The notes: generated from the letters alone by a model not told the origin. A DNA stretch of 64,000 nt from CAZAYY01 sp964489525 (GCA_964489525.1 CAZAYY010000011.1:70838-134837), one strand, 5' to 3'. Numbered from the stretch's first letter, positions 1-7,894 are shown. Numbers and translations are program-made.

Positions 1-466
1 GGATCATATGGCGGATGGCCTGGACGATTTCATCGCGCCCGCCATAGTTGAAGGCAATGTTCAGCACCAGGCGCTGGTTGTTTTTGGTGGTTTCAATCGC
101 GTTTTCCACCTTTTTGCGCAAATGGGGGCTGAGCCGGTCGAGCTGGCCAATATGGCGCAGTTGGACGCCGCGGTCGTGCAGTTCGCGCAGTTCCCGGTCA
201 ATCACGTCTTCCAGGATCAGCATCAGCCCGCGCACCTCTTCAATCGGGCGGCCCCAATTTTCAGTGGAAAAGGCGTATAGGGTCAGGTATTTTATGCCCA
301 ATTCACCGCATCCCTCCAGGATGCGGCGCAAATTTTCAGTTCCAGCCCGATGTCCTGCAATCCGGGGAAGGCCGCGGGCCATTGCCCAGCGGCCGTTCCC
401 GTCCATGATGATGGCAACATGCTGTGGAATCCGTAAGGGGGGCGGCGGTGCGGTTTTCCCGGTCAT
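1..466 (-). CDS. uppS: Isoprenyl (undecaprenyl) diphosphate synthase, 3' end cut by window edge
   Basis: This cis-prenyltransferase condenses isopentenyl diphosphate units to make the C55 lipid carrier for cell-wall synthesis. About 155 codons are visible and the C-terminus lies outside the window. The first conserved block, around HVAIIMDGNGRWA at residues 16-28, carries the catalytic Asp (D22). It is followed by a GHRAGTENLRR block, TLYAFSTENWGRP and NIAFNYGGRDEIV, all family signatures. The start is the ATG that overlaps the frr stop as ATGA, so the two genes are probably translationally coupled. Family assignment is secure; only the distal part cannot be checked. Confidence 0.95.
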   Translation of the reverse strand, partial: MTGKTAPPPPLRIPQHVAIIMDGNGRWAMARGLPRIAGHRAGTENLRRILEGCGELGIKYLTLYAFSTENWGRPIEEVRGLMLILEDVIDRELRELHDRGVQLRHIGQLDRLSPHLRKKVENAIETTKNNQRLVLNIAFNYGGRDEIVQAIRHMI

Positions 467-1020
467 ACTTCCATGATTTCGGCTTCTTTTTGAGCGCCAA
501 TTTTCTCGATTTGTTCAATATATTTATCAGTCAGCTTTTGAATATCGTCTTCTGCCCGGCCGAGGTCGTTTTCGGAGATCAGTTTTTCTTCTTCGTATTC
601 ACGCAAATCGCGGATAACGTCGCGGCGAATGTTGCGAATGGCCACCCGATATTCTTCCATGCGATGTTTGACGACTTTCACCAGTTCTTTGCGGCGTTCC
701 TGGGTAAGGGGGGGCAGGTTAAGCCGGATATTTTTGCCATCGTTCATGGGTGTCAGGCCCAGGTCGGAAGCCAGGATGGCTTTTTCAATGGTTTTCAGGG
801 TAGAACCATCGAAGGGACGAATGAGCAGCGAGCGAGGTTCGGGAACCGAAATGGTGGCCAGCTGCATCAGGGCGGTGGGCATTCCATAATATTCCACTTG
901 CAGGCGCTCCACCAGGGCAGGCGTGGCGCGCCCGGTGCGGATTCCCAGGAAGTCTTCTTCCAGGGCGTGAATCGCACCTTTCATTCGGTTTTCAGCTTCT
1001 TTTAGTGCATCTTTTACCAT
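463..1020 (-). CDS. frr: Ribosome recycling factor
   Basis: Ribosome recycling factor acts with EF-G to split post-termination ribosomes. The 185 residues match the usual family length. The N-terminal helix, the RTGRATPALVE block near residues 29-39, the PLNQLA-like AL-MQLATISVPEPRS stretch and the C-terminal three-helix-bundle segment with DDIQKLTDKYIEQI are all typical. An AGGAGG ribosome binding site lies 7 bases before the ATG. The stop overlaps the uppS start. A terminator separates it from pyrH upstream, so frr-uppS is probably its own transcription unit. Confidence 0.97.
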   Translation of the reverse strand: MVKDALKEAENRMKGAIHALEEDFLGIRTGRATPALVERLQVEYYGMPTALMQLATISVPEPRSLLIRPFDGSTLKTIEKAILASDLGLTPMNDGKNIRLNLPPLTQERRKELVKVVKHRMEEYRVAIRNIRRDVIRDLREYEEEKLISENDLGRAEDDIQKLTDKYIEQIEKIGAQKEAEIMEV

Positions 1021-1094
1021 AGTGAGCCTCCTGGAATTATTTTACCATCATATTTAACAATGCCTGCGGGGTTGGGCGTAAAAACGGGTGATAG

Positions 1095-1129
1095 AAAAAG
1101 CTGCCCGCCGCCAGGGGGGCGGTGGGCAG
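1095..1129 (-). terminator. Rho-independent terminator after pyrH
   Basis: A 12-bp inverted repeat (1101-1112 with 1118-1129, one G-U pair, 5-base loop) is followed on the minus strand by a run of five T at 1095-1099. It lies between the pyrH stop and the frr start. Confidence 0.75.
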
Positions 1130-1159
1130 TGGGGTGGGGCAGCCTTTAAGCTGGCCGGT

Positions 1160-1888
1160 TCAGGGATGTACCAGGGTGCCGACTGGCTGTCCTTGCAGAG
1201 CGAGGCGCAGCGAATCTTCCTGCCAGAGGTTCACTACCAGGATGGGCATCTGATTATCCATGCACAGCGATATGGCGGTACTGTCCATCACATTCAGACG
1301 TAGGTTAAGGGCTTCGCCCAGGCTCAGGCTTTCAAACATGACCGCATCCGGGTTCTTTTCGGGGTCGGAGTCGTATACACCGTTAACCTTGGTGGCCTTA
1401 ATCAACACATCTGCACCAATTTCCATGGCGCGTAAGGCGGCTGCTGTGTCGGTCGAGAAATAGGGGTTGCCCGTTCCGCCGCCGAAAATGACAATCCGGC
1501 CTTTTTCCAGGTGACGGATGGCCCTGCGGCGAATGTATGGCTCGGCTACCGAGCGCATTTCAATGGCGGTTTGAACCCGCACCATAACGCCAGCGCGCTC
1601 GATGGCGTCCATCAGTGCCAGTGCGTTCATCACTGTGGCGACCATGCCCATGTAGTCAGCAGTGGCTCGGTCCATGCCGCGCTGCAAGCCACTGCGTCCG
1701 CGCCACAGGTTGCCAGCCCCAATGACCACTGCGATTTCAACGCCCATTGCGTGAATTTCACACAGGCGCCGGGCAACATCTTCGGCCTGCAGTGGGTCAA
1801 TGCCCAGGTCGTTGTTCCCTGCCAGCGATTCACCGCTTAACTTGAGCAAAACGCGGCGGTATTTTAAGGGCTGTCTCGGTTCTGTCAT
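1160..1888 (-). CDS. pyrH: UMP kinase
   Basis: Bacterial hexameric UMP kinase phosphorylates UMP to UDP in pyrimidine nucleotide synthesis. The 242-residue length is normal. The amino acid kinase fold is visible: KLSGESLAG near residues 17-25, GAGNLWRG around 58-65, the GMVATVMNALAL block, IFGGGTGNPYFSTDTAAALRA and KATKVNGVYDSDP. A GGAG ribosome binding site precedes the ATG. Strong terminators flank it on both sides (1095-1129 and 1912-1944), so it may be monocistronic, unlike the common tsf-pyrH-frr read-through order. Confidence 0.97.
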   Translation of the reverse strand: MTEPRQPLKYRRVLLKLSGESLAGNNDLGIDPLQAEDVARRLCEIHAMGVEIAVVIGAGNLWRGRSGLQRGMDRATADYMGMVATVMNALALMDAIERAGVMVRVQTAIEMRSVAEPYIRRRAIRHLEKGRIVIFGGGTGNPYFSTDTAAALRAMEIGADVLIKATKVNGVYDSDPEKNPDAVMFESLSLGEALNLRLNVMDSTAISLCMDNQMPILVVNLWQEDSLRLALQGQPVGTLVHP

Positions 1889-1911
1889 GGTCTCTCTCCT
1901 TTGTGTGCATC

Positions 1912-1944
1912 AAAAAAAAAGCCAACCATTTGGTTGGCTTTTTT
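1912..1944 (-). terminator. Terminator between tsf and pyrH
   Basis: A perfect AAGCCAACC / GGTTGGCTT stem (1919-1927 with 1932-1940) is flanked by an A-run at 1912-1920 and a T-run at 1939-1944. On the minus strand it ends tsf with a long T-tract; its symmetry means it could also work on the plus strand. Confidence 0.88.
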
Positions 1945-1948
1945 GAAG

Positions 1949-2554
1949 TTATTTTTCGATACCTTCACCCAATTCCCAGCGGGCGAAGCGCCGGACGATC
2001 AGGTTTTCACCAAGGCTGGCGACTTTTTCATGAATGAGCTTTTGAATGGTGATGCTCTCGTCGCGAATATAGGCCTGGCGCAGCAGGCAAACTTCATCGT
2101 AGAACTTCGAAAGGCGGCCTTCTGCAATGCGGTCGAGCATTTGTTCGGGTTTGCCTTCCTCGCGGGCGCGGCCGCGGGCAATTTCGCGTTCGTGTTCAAT
2201 GACATCGGCTGGCACTTCGGCTTCGCTGATGTACTTGGGGGACATGGCCGCAATCTGCAGGGCAATTTCATGGGCAAGCTGCCGGAAAGCTTCCGACCGG
2301 GCCACGAAATCGGTTTCGCAGTTCACTTCAACCATCACACCCACGCGTCCACCACCGTGAGAATACAGTTCCACCACGCCTTCCGAAGCTTCTTTGTCGG
2401 CGCGCTTGGCGGCTTTGGCCAAACCTTTTTGGCGGAGAAAGTCTACGGCTTTGTCGAAATCGCCATTGTTTTCCTGGAGTGCTTTTTTGCAGTCCAAAAC
2501 GCCCGCCCCGGTGGCTTCGCGCAGTTCTTTTACCATTTCAGTTGTGATTTCCAT
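1949..2554 (-). CDS. tsf: Elongation factor Ts
   Basis: EF-Ts is the nucleotide exchange factor that regenerates EF-Tu-GTP. The N-terminal UBA-like domain reads VKELREATGAGVLDCKKAL (residues 9-27), including the conserved TGAG. The core EF-Tu-contacting block VGVMVEVNCETDFVARS is around residues 70-86. At 201 residues it is the short form with a single core subdomain, as in Thermus and many Chloroflexota, rather than the 283-residue E. coli form. An AAGGA site precedes the ATG. It lies 43 bases downstream of rpsB in the usual rpsB-tsf order and is closed by the hairpin at 1912-1944. Confidence 0.97.
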   Translation of the reverse strand: MEITTEMVKELREATGAGVLDCKKALQENNGDFDKAVDFLRQKGLAKAAKRADKEASEGVVELYSHGGGRVGVMVEVNCETDFVARSEAFRQLAHEIALQIAAMSPKYISEAEVPADVIEHEREIARGRAREEGKPEQMLDRIAEGRLSKFYDEVCLLRQAYIRDESITIQKLIHEKVASLGENLIVRRFARWELGEGIEK

Positions 2555-2597
2555 AACACCAAATCCTTAATAATTTCCTTTGAATTTTTGTTGTGTT

Positions 2598-3476
2598 TTA
2601 TTCTTCGTCGTCGAAATCTGCATCGATGTCAATCTCATCTTCAACCAGTTCTTCTACCTCTTCAAGCGGAACAGGAGACACAATCACAGGTTTCTTGAGC
2701 TTTGCCTTGGTGGCATCGCCGAGTAGATCGTCGTCAGACAGCTCCTGGTCATCCATTCCACTGGCGGCAAAGCGGGTTTCGGGTTCGTCTTTGCGCATTG
2801 CTTTTCCTTCTAAAACAGCGTCGGCCACTTTGGAAACCACCAGTTTGATGGCGCGAATGGCATCATCATTGGAGGGGATGATGTAGTCAATCCGGGAGGG
2901 GTCACAGTTGGTGTCCACCATACCCAGAATCGGGATGTGCAGCAGGTTGGATTCATAAATCGCGGTGGCTTCTCGCTGGACATCTACCACGAAAATCAGG
3001 TCGGGCAGGTTGACCATGCTGCGAACGCCGCCCAGGCGCGTTTCGAGTTTTTCGATTTCGCGCGAGAGCATCAGGGCTTCTTTTTTGGTCAGTTTATCAA
3101 AATCGCCCCGTTCGCGCATGCGTTCCAGTTTTTCCAGTTCGTTAATGCGCTGGCGAATGGTGCGCCAGTTGGTTAAGAAACCGCCGAGCCAGCGATAAAC
3201 CACGTAGGGCATGCCGGCGCGAATTGCTTCGGCTTGCACAGTTTCCTGTGCCTGGCGCTTCGTGCCCACAAAAAGCACGGTACCGCCGTTGGCAACTGTG
3301 CTGCGCACCAGTTCAAAGGCATCTTCAAGCGCCTTGACGGTCATTTGTAAATTGATGATGTGGATACCGTTGCGTTCGGTAAAGATATAGGGTTTCATCT
3401 TGGGGTGCCACTTGTGGGTGCGATGCCCAAAATGAACGCCGCTCTCGAGCAGAGCTTTCATACTTACGACAGCCAT
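2598..3476 (-). CDS. rpsB: 30S ribosomal protein S2
   Basis: This is ribosomal protein uS2 of the small subunit. The chosen start (MAVVSMKALLESGVHFGH) has an AAGGAG site 7 bases upstream; a longer reading frame to 3587 lacks this support. GVHFGHRTHKWHPKMKPYI, FVGTKRQAQETVQ and the RWLGGFLTNWRTI block are diagnostic. The 292 residues exceed the usual 230-260 because of an acidic C-terminal tail of roughly 50 residues rich in Glu and Asp. It heads an rpsB-tsf unit. Confidence 0.97.
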   Translation of the reverse strand: MAVVSMKALLESGVHFGHRTHKWHPKMKPYIFTERNGIHIINLQMTVKALEDAFELVRSTVANGGTVLFVGTKRQAQETVQAEAIRAGMPYVVYRWLGGFLTNWRTIRQRINELEKLERMRERGDFDKLTKKEALMLSREIEKLETRLGGVRSMVNLPDLIFVVDVQREATAIYESNLLHIPILGMVDTNCDPSRIDYIIPSNDDAIRAIKLVVSKVADAVLEGKAMRKDEPETRFAASGMDDQELSDDDLLGDATKAKLKKPVIVSPVPLEEVEELVEDEIDIDADFDDEE

Positions 3477-3660
3477 TTCTATTCTCCTTGCGTTTTTTCT
3501 TTGCGCCTTCATCACCCTGGCCGGCCACCCTAACGATATAGGGCACGCACCAGACAGTCCGAAAGCGTTGGTTTTGTACCTGCGCATGCAGTAAATTTAC
3601 GCAGGCAGTATTTGGATTTTGCCATTCCTGGCATAAAACCGGGGCACAGTATATCACAGG
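3477..3660 (-). promoter_or_regulatory. Long rpsB leader and probable promoter
   Basis: A TATACT -10-like hexamer lies on the minus strand at 3648-3653, with TTGACA at 3664-3669. The spacing of only 10 bases is not canonical, so the true -35 is uncertain. If transcription starts near 3641, the leader is about 165 bases and has no ORF with a ribosome binding site. S2 genes are autoregulated through their leaders in several bacteria; a similar role here is inference only. Confidence 0.4.
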
Positions 3661-3754
3661 TGCTGTCAATCGTCCAGTTTTTTATTTGGAAAATAAGATT
3701 TTACGCGCCTGTTCGCAAAAACTGGATAACCTAACCCCGACCTTAGGGGTAAAA

Positions 3755-3760
3755 TATAAT
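3755..3760 (+). promoter_or_regulatory. -10 box for the MshC/CysRS-like gene
   Basis: A perfect TATAAT preceded by AAAA lies 83 bases upstream of the ATG at 3844. No good -35 is visible 16-18 bases upstream. Confidence 0.45.
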
Positions 3761-3843
3761 CTAGAGCGCGTCAGGGTTTCCTGTGCGTTTTCGGGCTGCC
3801 GGTTTATGGCGCCCGGCTTTGCAGATAAGACAAACCGAGGCCT

Positions 3844-5103
3844 ATGATGATTAAATTGTATAACCCAATTACCCGGCAGTATGAAGAATTTCGCCCGCGC
3901 GGCAGCCAGGCGTCCATCTATGTTTGCGGCATTACTCCCTACGATACAACCCACCTGGGACACGCCTTCACGTATACCGTCGCGGATATTTTGGTGCGCT
4001 ACCTGGAATTTCTGGGGTTGGAAGTGCATTATGTCCAAAATGTAACGGATATTGACGATGATATTTTGCGCAAAGCCCGCCAGGTGGGGGAGGATTGGAA
4101 GGCGCTTGGTGACCGCTGGACCGCTCATTTCATCCAGGATATGATGGCGCTTAATGTGCGCCCCCCGGACCATTATCCGCGTGCCACAGAAGTGATTCCA
4201 GATATCGTTGCCAGTGTTGAAAAGCTGGTTGAAAGCGGCCAGGCCTACGCTGCTGGAGGGAATGTGTATTACGCCGTCAAAAGCTGGCCGACCTTTGGTG
4301 AGCTTTCTCATCTCAGTTTGGAGCAAATGCTTCCTGTGGCCAACCAGCGTGGCAACAACCCCAACGATCCTCACAAACGCGATCCGCTCGATTTTGTGCT
4401 CTGGCAGGCCCAGGCACCCGATGAGCCCGCCTGGCAAAGCCCCTGGGGATTGGGCCGCCCCGGTTGGCATATTGAGTGTTCTACCATGTCGAGCAAGTAC
4501 CTGGGCAGCACCATTGATTTTCACAGCGGCGGCGGCGATCTGGTGTTCCCACACCATGAGTGTGAAATTGCCCAAACCGAGGCCATTACTGGCGAACGTC
4601 CTTTCGTGCGCTTCTGGCTGCATGCGGCCATGGTGCGCCACCAGGGTGAGAAAATGAGCAAATCTTTAGGCAACCTGGTGATGGCCCGCGACCTGTTAAA
4701 AGAGTTTTCCCCCGATTCTCTGCGCATTTACCTGGCCATGCACCAGTATCAAAATGAGTGGAGCTTTGACCGCGGGCATTTAAAATGGGCGGCTTCTCTT
4801 GCCGAACGTTACAAACAGGCTGCCAATGTGATGGGTGGCAAAGGTCCGGCGCTCGAGCCGGCTGCCTGGCTGCACGCCTTTAAAGCCGCCATGGATGCCG
4901 GGTTGGATTCCCCCGCGGCCCTGGCCCAGGTTGACGACTTTGCCGTGAATATTTTGCTGGCTGCGGTGCAAGGCCGCCAGGTCAGCGCTGCCCAAGAGGC
5001 TTTACGTAAAATGTGCATGGTGTTTGGGCTGCGCCTTGATGCAGCTGGTCCTGAAGAGCGGGTGTTATCCGGTTGGGGCCAACACCTGAAAAAGTTTGCT
5101 TAA
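3844..5103 (+). CDS. MshC-like cysteine ligase (class I CysRS family)
   Basis: This class I aminoacyl-tRNA synthetase-fold enzyme activates cysteine. The 419 residues carry YVCG (C28), the HIGH variant HLGH near residues 37-40, HIEC (C212), PHHE (237-239) and KMSKS (270-274). C28, C212 and the PHHE block are the expected zinc ligands. The CGITPYDTTHLGH and YVQNVTDIDD blocks and the short C-terminal part look more like MshC, which joins cysteine to GlcN-inositol in mycothiol synthesis, than typical CysRS of about 460 residues. Many Chloroflexota copies are labelled cysteine--tRNA ligase, so the substrate is open. A GAGG site lies 4 bases before the ATG. The stop overlaps the rhomboid stop on a shared TTAA. 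Confidence 0.85.
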   Translation: MMIKLYNPITRQYEEFRPRGSQASIYVCGITPYDTTHLGHAFTYTVADILVRYLEFLGLEVHYVQNVTDIDDDILRKARQVGEDWKALGDRWTAHFIQDMMALNVRPPDHYPRATEVIPDIVASVEKLVESGQAYAAGGNVYYAVKSWPTFGELSHLSLEQMLPVANQRGNNPNDPHKRDPLDFVLWQAQAPDEPAWQSPWGLGRPGWHIECSTMSSKYLGSTIDFHSGGGDLVFPHHECEIAQTEAITGERPFVRFWLHAAMVRHQGEKMSKSLGNLVMARDLLKEFSPDSLRIYLAMHQYQNEWSFDRGHLKWAASLAERYKQAANVMGGKGPALEPAAWLHAFKAAMDAGLDSPAALAQVDDFAVNILLAAVQGRQVSAAQEALRKMCMVFGLRLDAAGPEERVLSGWGQHLKKFA

Positions 5104-5774
5104 CGCCAGTAATGGGCAGTGGTCCGCCGGTAAGGAGCAAACACCCGGGCGAGAATGACTCCAACTGCAAACCCGCCAATGTGCGCCCAAAAGGCCACCC
5201 CGCCAACATCTGGCCCACCCAGGGACAGCACACCCTGGAAGAACTGCAGCACAAACCACAACCCCAGGATGATGCTGGCGGGCACCATCGTCAGGCGGAT
5301 GAAGTAGCCCAGCGCCAGCAGGGTGAGAACCTTGCTTTGCGGATAGAGAACCAGGTATGCCCCCAGCACAGCGGCAATTGCGCCGCTTGCACCTACCGTG
5401 GGAATTTGCGAACCCGGGTTCGTGAAGATGTGCACAGCCGCAGCGCCCAGGCCGCCCAGCAGGTAAAAAAGCAGGTATTTGCCTTTGCCCATGGCATCTT
5501 CCACGTTATCCCCAAAAATCCACAGGTAGAGCATGTTTCCGCCAATGTGCGCCCAACCCGCGTGCATAAACATACTGGAAAAAACGTCCTGAATGTCGCC
5601 CAGGTCCAGGCCGGAGGTCAATTGGGCAGGTATCAGGGCAAACTCATAGATGAACTGGTTTTCCGCCGCGCCCAACCCAAGCTGGTATAAAAAAACCACC
5701 ACATTCAGGGCAATCAGGCCGTACGTCACAATCGGAAAGGCATGAGTTGGGTTTTCGTCTTTGAGTGGAATCAT
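5100..5774 (-). CDS. Rhomboid family intramembrane serine protease
   Basis: Rhomboids cleave membrane proteins within the bilayer. The 224 residues contain at least six hydrophobic segments. The family pattern is intact: HAGWAHIGGNM near residues 71-81, the nucleophile in GASG (S130) and the catalytic His in AHIGGF (H198). The start at MIPLKDENP has an AGAGG site 8 bases upstream; an upstream extension would read through a dispersed intergenic repeat and is rejected. It is convergent with the ligase gene and shares its TTAA stop overlap. Substrate unknown. Confidence 0.9.
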   Translation of the reverse strand: MIPLKDENPTHAFPIVTYGLIALNVVVFLYQLGLGAAENQFIYEFALIPAQLTSGLDLGDIQDVFSSMFMHAGWAHIGGNMLYLWIFGDNVEDAMGKGKYLLFYLLGGLGAAAVHIFTNPGSQIPTVGASGAIAAVLGAYLVLYPQSKVLTLLALGYFIRLTMVPASIILGLWFVLQFFQGVLSLGGPDVGGVAFWAHIGGFAVGVILARVFAPYRRTTAHYWR

Positions 5775-5862
5775 ACAGCAAACCTCTTTTGCGGTCAGCC
5801 CGGGTAAGCCCCTGGCGATTTTTTCAATCATATCATTGAAGCCCTTTTTAAGGGGAACATGG

Positions 5863-5975
5863 AAAAGGAGGGAGCGCGCAATTATTGTTATTGCATCCAT
5901 TCCCCATCCCCCTGATCTTCTCCCCGTCCCAAAGCCTGGGGCGGGGTTGGGGGTGGGGTTGGAAGATTAGAACCG
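5863..5975 (+). repeat. Dispersed intergenic repeat, copy 1
   Basis: About 113 bases closely matching 32158-32266, including AATTRTTGTTATTGCATCC, CCATTCCCCATCCC and a GC-rich palindromic core at 5922-5946 (CCCCGTCCCAAAG / CTGGGGCGGGG). It lies between the rhomboid and murJ genes. Confidence 0.8.
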
Positions 5976-6017
5976 AAGGTTCTAAAAAAGTAAAAAGTGA
6001 TTGTGTCATGGGTGGGA

Positions 6018-6023
6018 TATAAT
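6018..6023 (+). promoter_or_regulatory. -10 box directly upstream of murJ (leaderless type)
   Basis: TATAAT ends 7 bases before the murJ ATG at 6031, so transcription should begin at or next to the start codon. No ribosome binding site is seen. Confidence 0.6.
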
Positions 6024-6030
6024 CCCAACC

Positions 6031-7626
6031 ATGACACAGACCCCTGCTGCCCCACCCAACACTGCAAACCGCCAGATTGCCCGGGCAGCCGGTGTGGTGA
6101 TGGCCGGGTTTGTGCTCAGCAACCTGGCGGGGTTGTTTCGCACAATCCTGGTTGCAGATGTTTTTGGCACCCAGGGGGAGTTAGATGCGTTTAACGCAGC
6201 CATTCGCCTGCCGGATACCTTGTTTATGGTTGTGGCCGGGGGTGCTCTGGCTTCTGCTTTTATTCCCACCCTGACCGGCCTGCTCACCCGCCAGCGCAAT
6301 GAAGATGCCTGGAGGTTGATTTCAGCATTGCTCAACCTGGTCAGCCTTGTGTTGGTGGTGGCCAGTGTGTTTGCCTGGTTTGCTGCGCCCTGGATTGTGG
6401 AAAACGCATTGGGGCGCGATTTTTCACCGGCGCAGCAGCAGATGACGGCTTCACTGCTGCGCATTTTGCTGATTTCACCGGCCATTTTTGGGGCAAGTGG
6501 TTTGCTGATGGGGGTATTGAATGCCCACCAGCATTTTTTGCTGCCAGCCCTGGCGCCCACCCTGCATTGGGTGGGCTACATTTTGGGGCTTTACTGGTTT
6601 GTTCCCCGCCTGGGGATTCACGGGTTGGCCTGGGGAGCGGTTTTGGGGGCAGCACTGCACCTGGCCGTGCAGCTTCCAGGCTTGCGCCGCCTGGATTGGC
6701 ACTATTCCCTCTCTCTTGGGTTGGATTTGCCCGCTGTGCGCGAGGTTGCCCGGCTGATGGCTCCCCGCCTGTTGGGGGTGGCCGTGGTGCAGTTGAACTT
6801 CTGGATCAATGTCATCCTGGCAAGCGGGATGCCCACTGGCAGCCTGACCGCATTGGATTATGCCTGGAGGGTGATGACGATGCCCCAGGTGGTGATTGCC
6901 CAGGCGATTGCCATTGCTGCCCTGCCCACTTTTTCGGCCCAGGCCGAGCGCAAGGCCTTGGGAGAGATGCGTGCCTCGCTGGCGGCCACCCTGCGGGGCG
7001 TGCTTTTTTTGTCGGTTCCGGCCATGTTTGGGGTGATTTTGCTGCGCTACCCGGTGATTGACATGTTTTTCAAACGCGGTCAGTTTAACGAAGAATCGGC
7101 CGAGCTGGTGGCCTGGGCTTTGCTGTGGTACACCGCTGGTTTGGTTTCCCACGCGCTGGTCGAGGTGGTGTCACGCTCGTTTTACGCGCTGCACGACACC
7201 AAAACCCCGGTGGCAATTGGCATCGCCGCCATGGGGTTGAACATTGCTTTTAGCCTCCTTCTGGCGAGATGGTTCACAGGTTGGGGACTGCCGCCGCATG
7301 GCGGGCTGGCGCTGGCCAATACCACAGCAACCACCCTGGAGATGGGTGTCCTGGTTTGGGTAATGCGCCGGCGTTTGGGCGGGTTGAATGGGCGTTCGCT
7401 TTTTCAGGGGGTATGGCAGTCTTTGGCTGCGGCTTTGGTCATGTCGGCTGCGATAGTGGCCTGGCTGGCCTGGCTTCCGGGGGCTTCACACTGGTTGGTG
7501 GGCCTGGGTGGGATTGCCCTGGGCGGCGGAGTGTATGCCCTGGTTGTGCTGCTCTTGCGCGTGGATGAGGCCTGGCTGCTGCTCTCGATTGTGCGCCGCC
7601 GGTTATATTCCCAAAACCGCTCCTGA
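6031..7626 (+). CDS. murJ: Lipid II flippase MurJ
   Basis: MurJ moves lipid II across the inner membrane for peptidoglycan synthesis; it belongs to the MOP/MVF superfamily. The 531-residue protein has about 14 hydrophobic segments. The N-terminal LAGLFRTILVADVFGTQGELDAFNAA region and the downstream PDTLFMVVAGGALASAFIPTL region are the usual MVF signature. The internal start at 6031 is chosen because a TATAAT lies 7 bases upstream, which suggests a leaderless mRNA. tRNA-Arg follows 21 bases after the stop with its own -10 box. MurJ completes an envelope set with uppS in this window. Confidence 0.93.
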   Translation: MTQTPAAPPNTANRQIARAAGVVMAGFVLSNLAGLFRTILVADVFGTQGELDAFNAAIRLPDTLFMVVAGGALASAFIPTLTGLLTRQRNEDAWRLISALLNLVSLVLVVASVFAWFAAPWIVENALGRDFSPAQQQMTASLLRILLISPAIFGASGLLMGVLNAHQHFLLPALAPTLHWVGYILGLYWFVPRLGIHGLAWGAVLGAALHLAVQLPGLRRLDWHYSLSLGLDLPAVREVARLMAPRLLGVAVVQLNFWINVILASGMPTGSLTALDYAWRVMTMPQVVIAQAIAIAALPTFSAQAERKALGEMRASLAATLRGVLFLSVPAMFGVILLRYPVIDMFFKRGQFNEESAELVAWALLWYTAGLVSHALVEVVSRSFYALHDTKTPVAIGIAAMGLNIAFSLLLARWFTGWGLPPHGGLALANTTATTLEMGVLVWVMRRRLGGLNGRSLFQGVWQSLAAALVMSAAIVAWLAWLPGASHWLVGLGGIALGGGVYALVVLLLRVDEAWLLLSIVRRRLYSQNRS

Positions 7627-7627
7627 A

Positions 7628-7636
7628 TGCTATAAT
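7628..7636 (+). promoter_or_regulatory. Extended -10 promoter for tRNA-Arg
   Basis: TGC-TATAAT (an extended -10 with TG one base before the hexamer) ends 11 bases before the tRNA. The hexamer 17 bases upstream, TTCCCA, is only a weak -35. Confidence 0.6.
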
Positions 7637-7647
7637 GCTTTCGCTCT

Positions 7648-7718
7648 GCCCCTATAGCACAAAGGATAGTGCAAGAACCTCCTAAGTTCGAGATCCGGGT
7701 TCGACTCCCGGTGGGGGC
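7648..7718 (+). tRNA. tRNA-Arg (anticodon CCT)
   Basis: The cloverleaf folds fully. The acceptor is GCCCCTA with TGGGGGC, the D arm is GCAC/GTGC, and the anticodon loop CTCCTAA gives CCT. The T arm is CCGGG-TTCGACT-CCCGG. The anticodon stem has one A-G mismatch at its outer pair. The discriminator position (7719) reads T, unusual for tRNA-Arg, and begins a T6 run that may serve as the terminator. CCA is not encoded. Confidence 0.93.
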
Positions 7719-7755
7719 TTTTTTAATGGTTGGTGTACAAATCGGTAGTTTTTTT

Positions 7756-7767
7756 CACAAATTTGTG
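7756..7767. promoter_or_regulatory. Perfect 12-bp palindrome upstream of a promoter
   Basis: CACAAATTTGTG lies 21 bases upstream of the -35 box at 7789, flanked by T7 and A5. It could be an operator or just part of an AT-rich stretch. Confidence 0.35.
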
Positions 7768-7788
7768 CAAAAACTTGGCCTAAAACCC

Positions 7789-7816
7789 TTGACAAACTTT
7801 AGATGAATATTATAAT
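7789..7816 (+). promoter_or_regulatory. Consensus sigma-70-type promoter with no downstream ORF
   Basis: TTGACA (7789-7794), a 16-base spacer and TATAAT (7811-7816) make a perfect consensus pair. The predicted start is around 7823, at the first base of the hairpin 7824-7860. The next plus-strand gene is far away, because the phospholipase D gene is on the opposite strand. Confidence 0.75.
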
Positions 7817-7823
7817 AGCTCTT

Positions 7824-7860
7824 GTATCAGCCAGGGTGCCCCCCTCACCCTGGCTGATAC
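7824..7860 (+). ncRNA. Candidate hairpin RNA starting at a consensus promoter
   Basis: A perfect 15-bp inverted repeat (GTATCAGCCAGGGTG at 7824-7838 with CACCCTGGCTGATAC at 7846-7860) has a 7-base C-rich loop. It begins where transcription from the promoter 7789-7816 should start, so the RNA would carry a stable 5' stem-loop. No ORF with a ribosome binding site follows. No known RNA family is recognised. It could instead be a repeat or an attenuator. Confidence 0.45.
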
Positions 7861-7894
7861 ATTTAACTTAACAACACACCCATCCCCTCTATGT

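Noticed and set aside
3682..4641. A 319-codon open frame antisense to the cysteine ligase gene.
   Set aside because: It lies opposite a clearly conserved gene, has no ribosome binding site or recognisable motif, and is a typical GC-rich shadow frame.
6475..7152. A 225-codon open frame antisense to murJ.
   Set aside because: Low-complexity His/Gln/Gly-rich product with no domain, fully inside a conserved gene.
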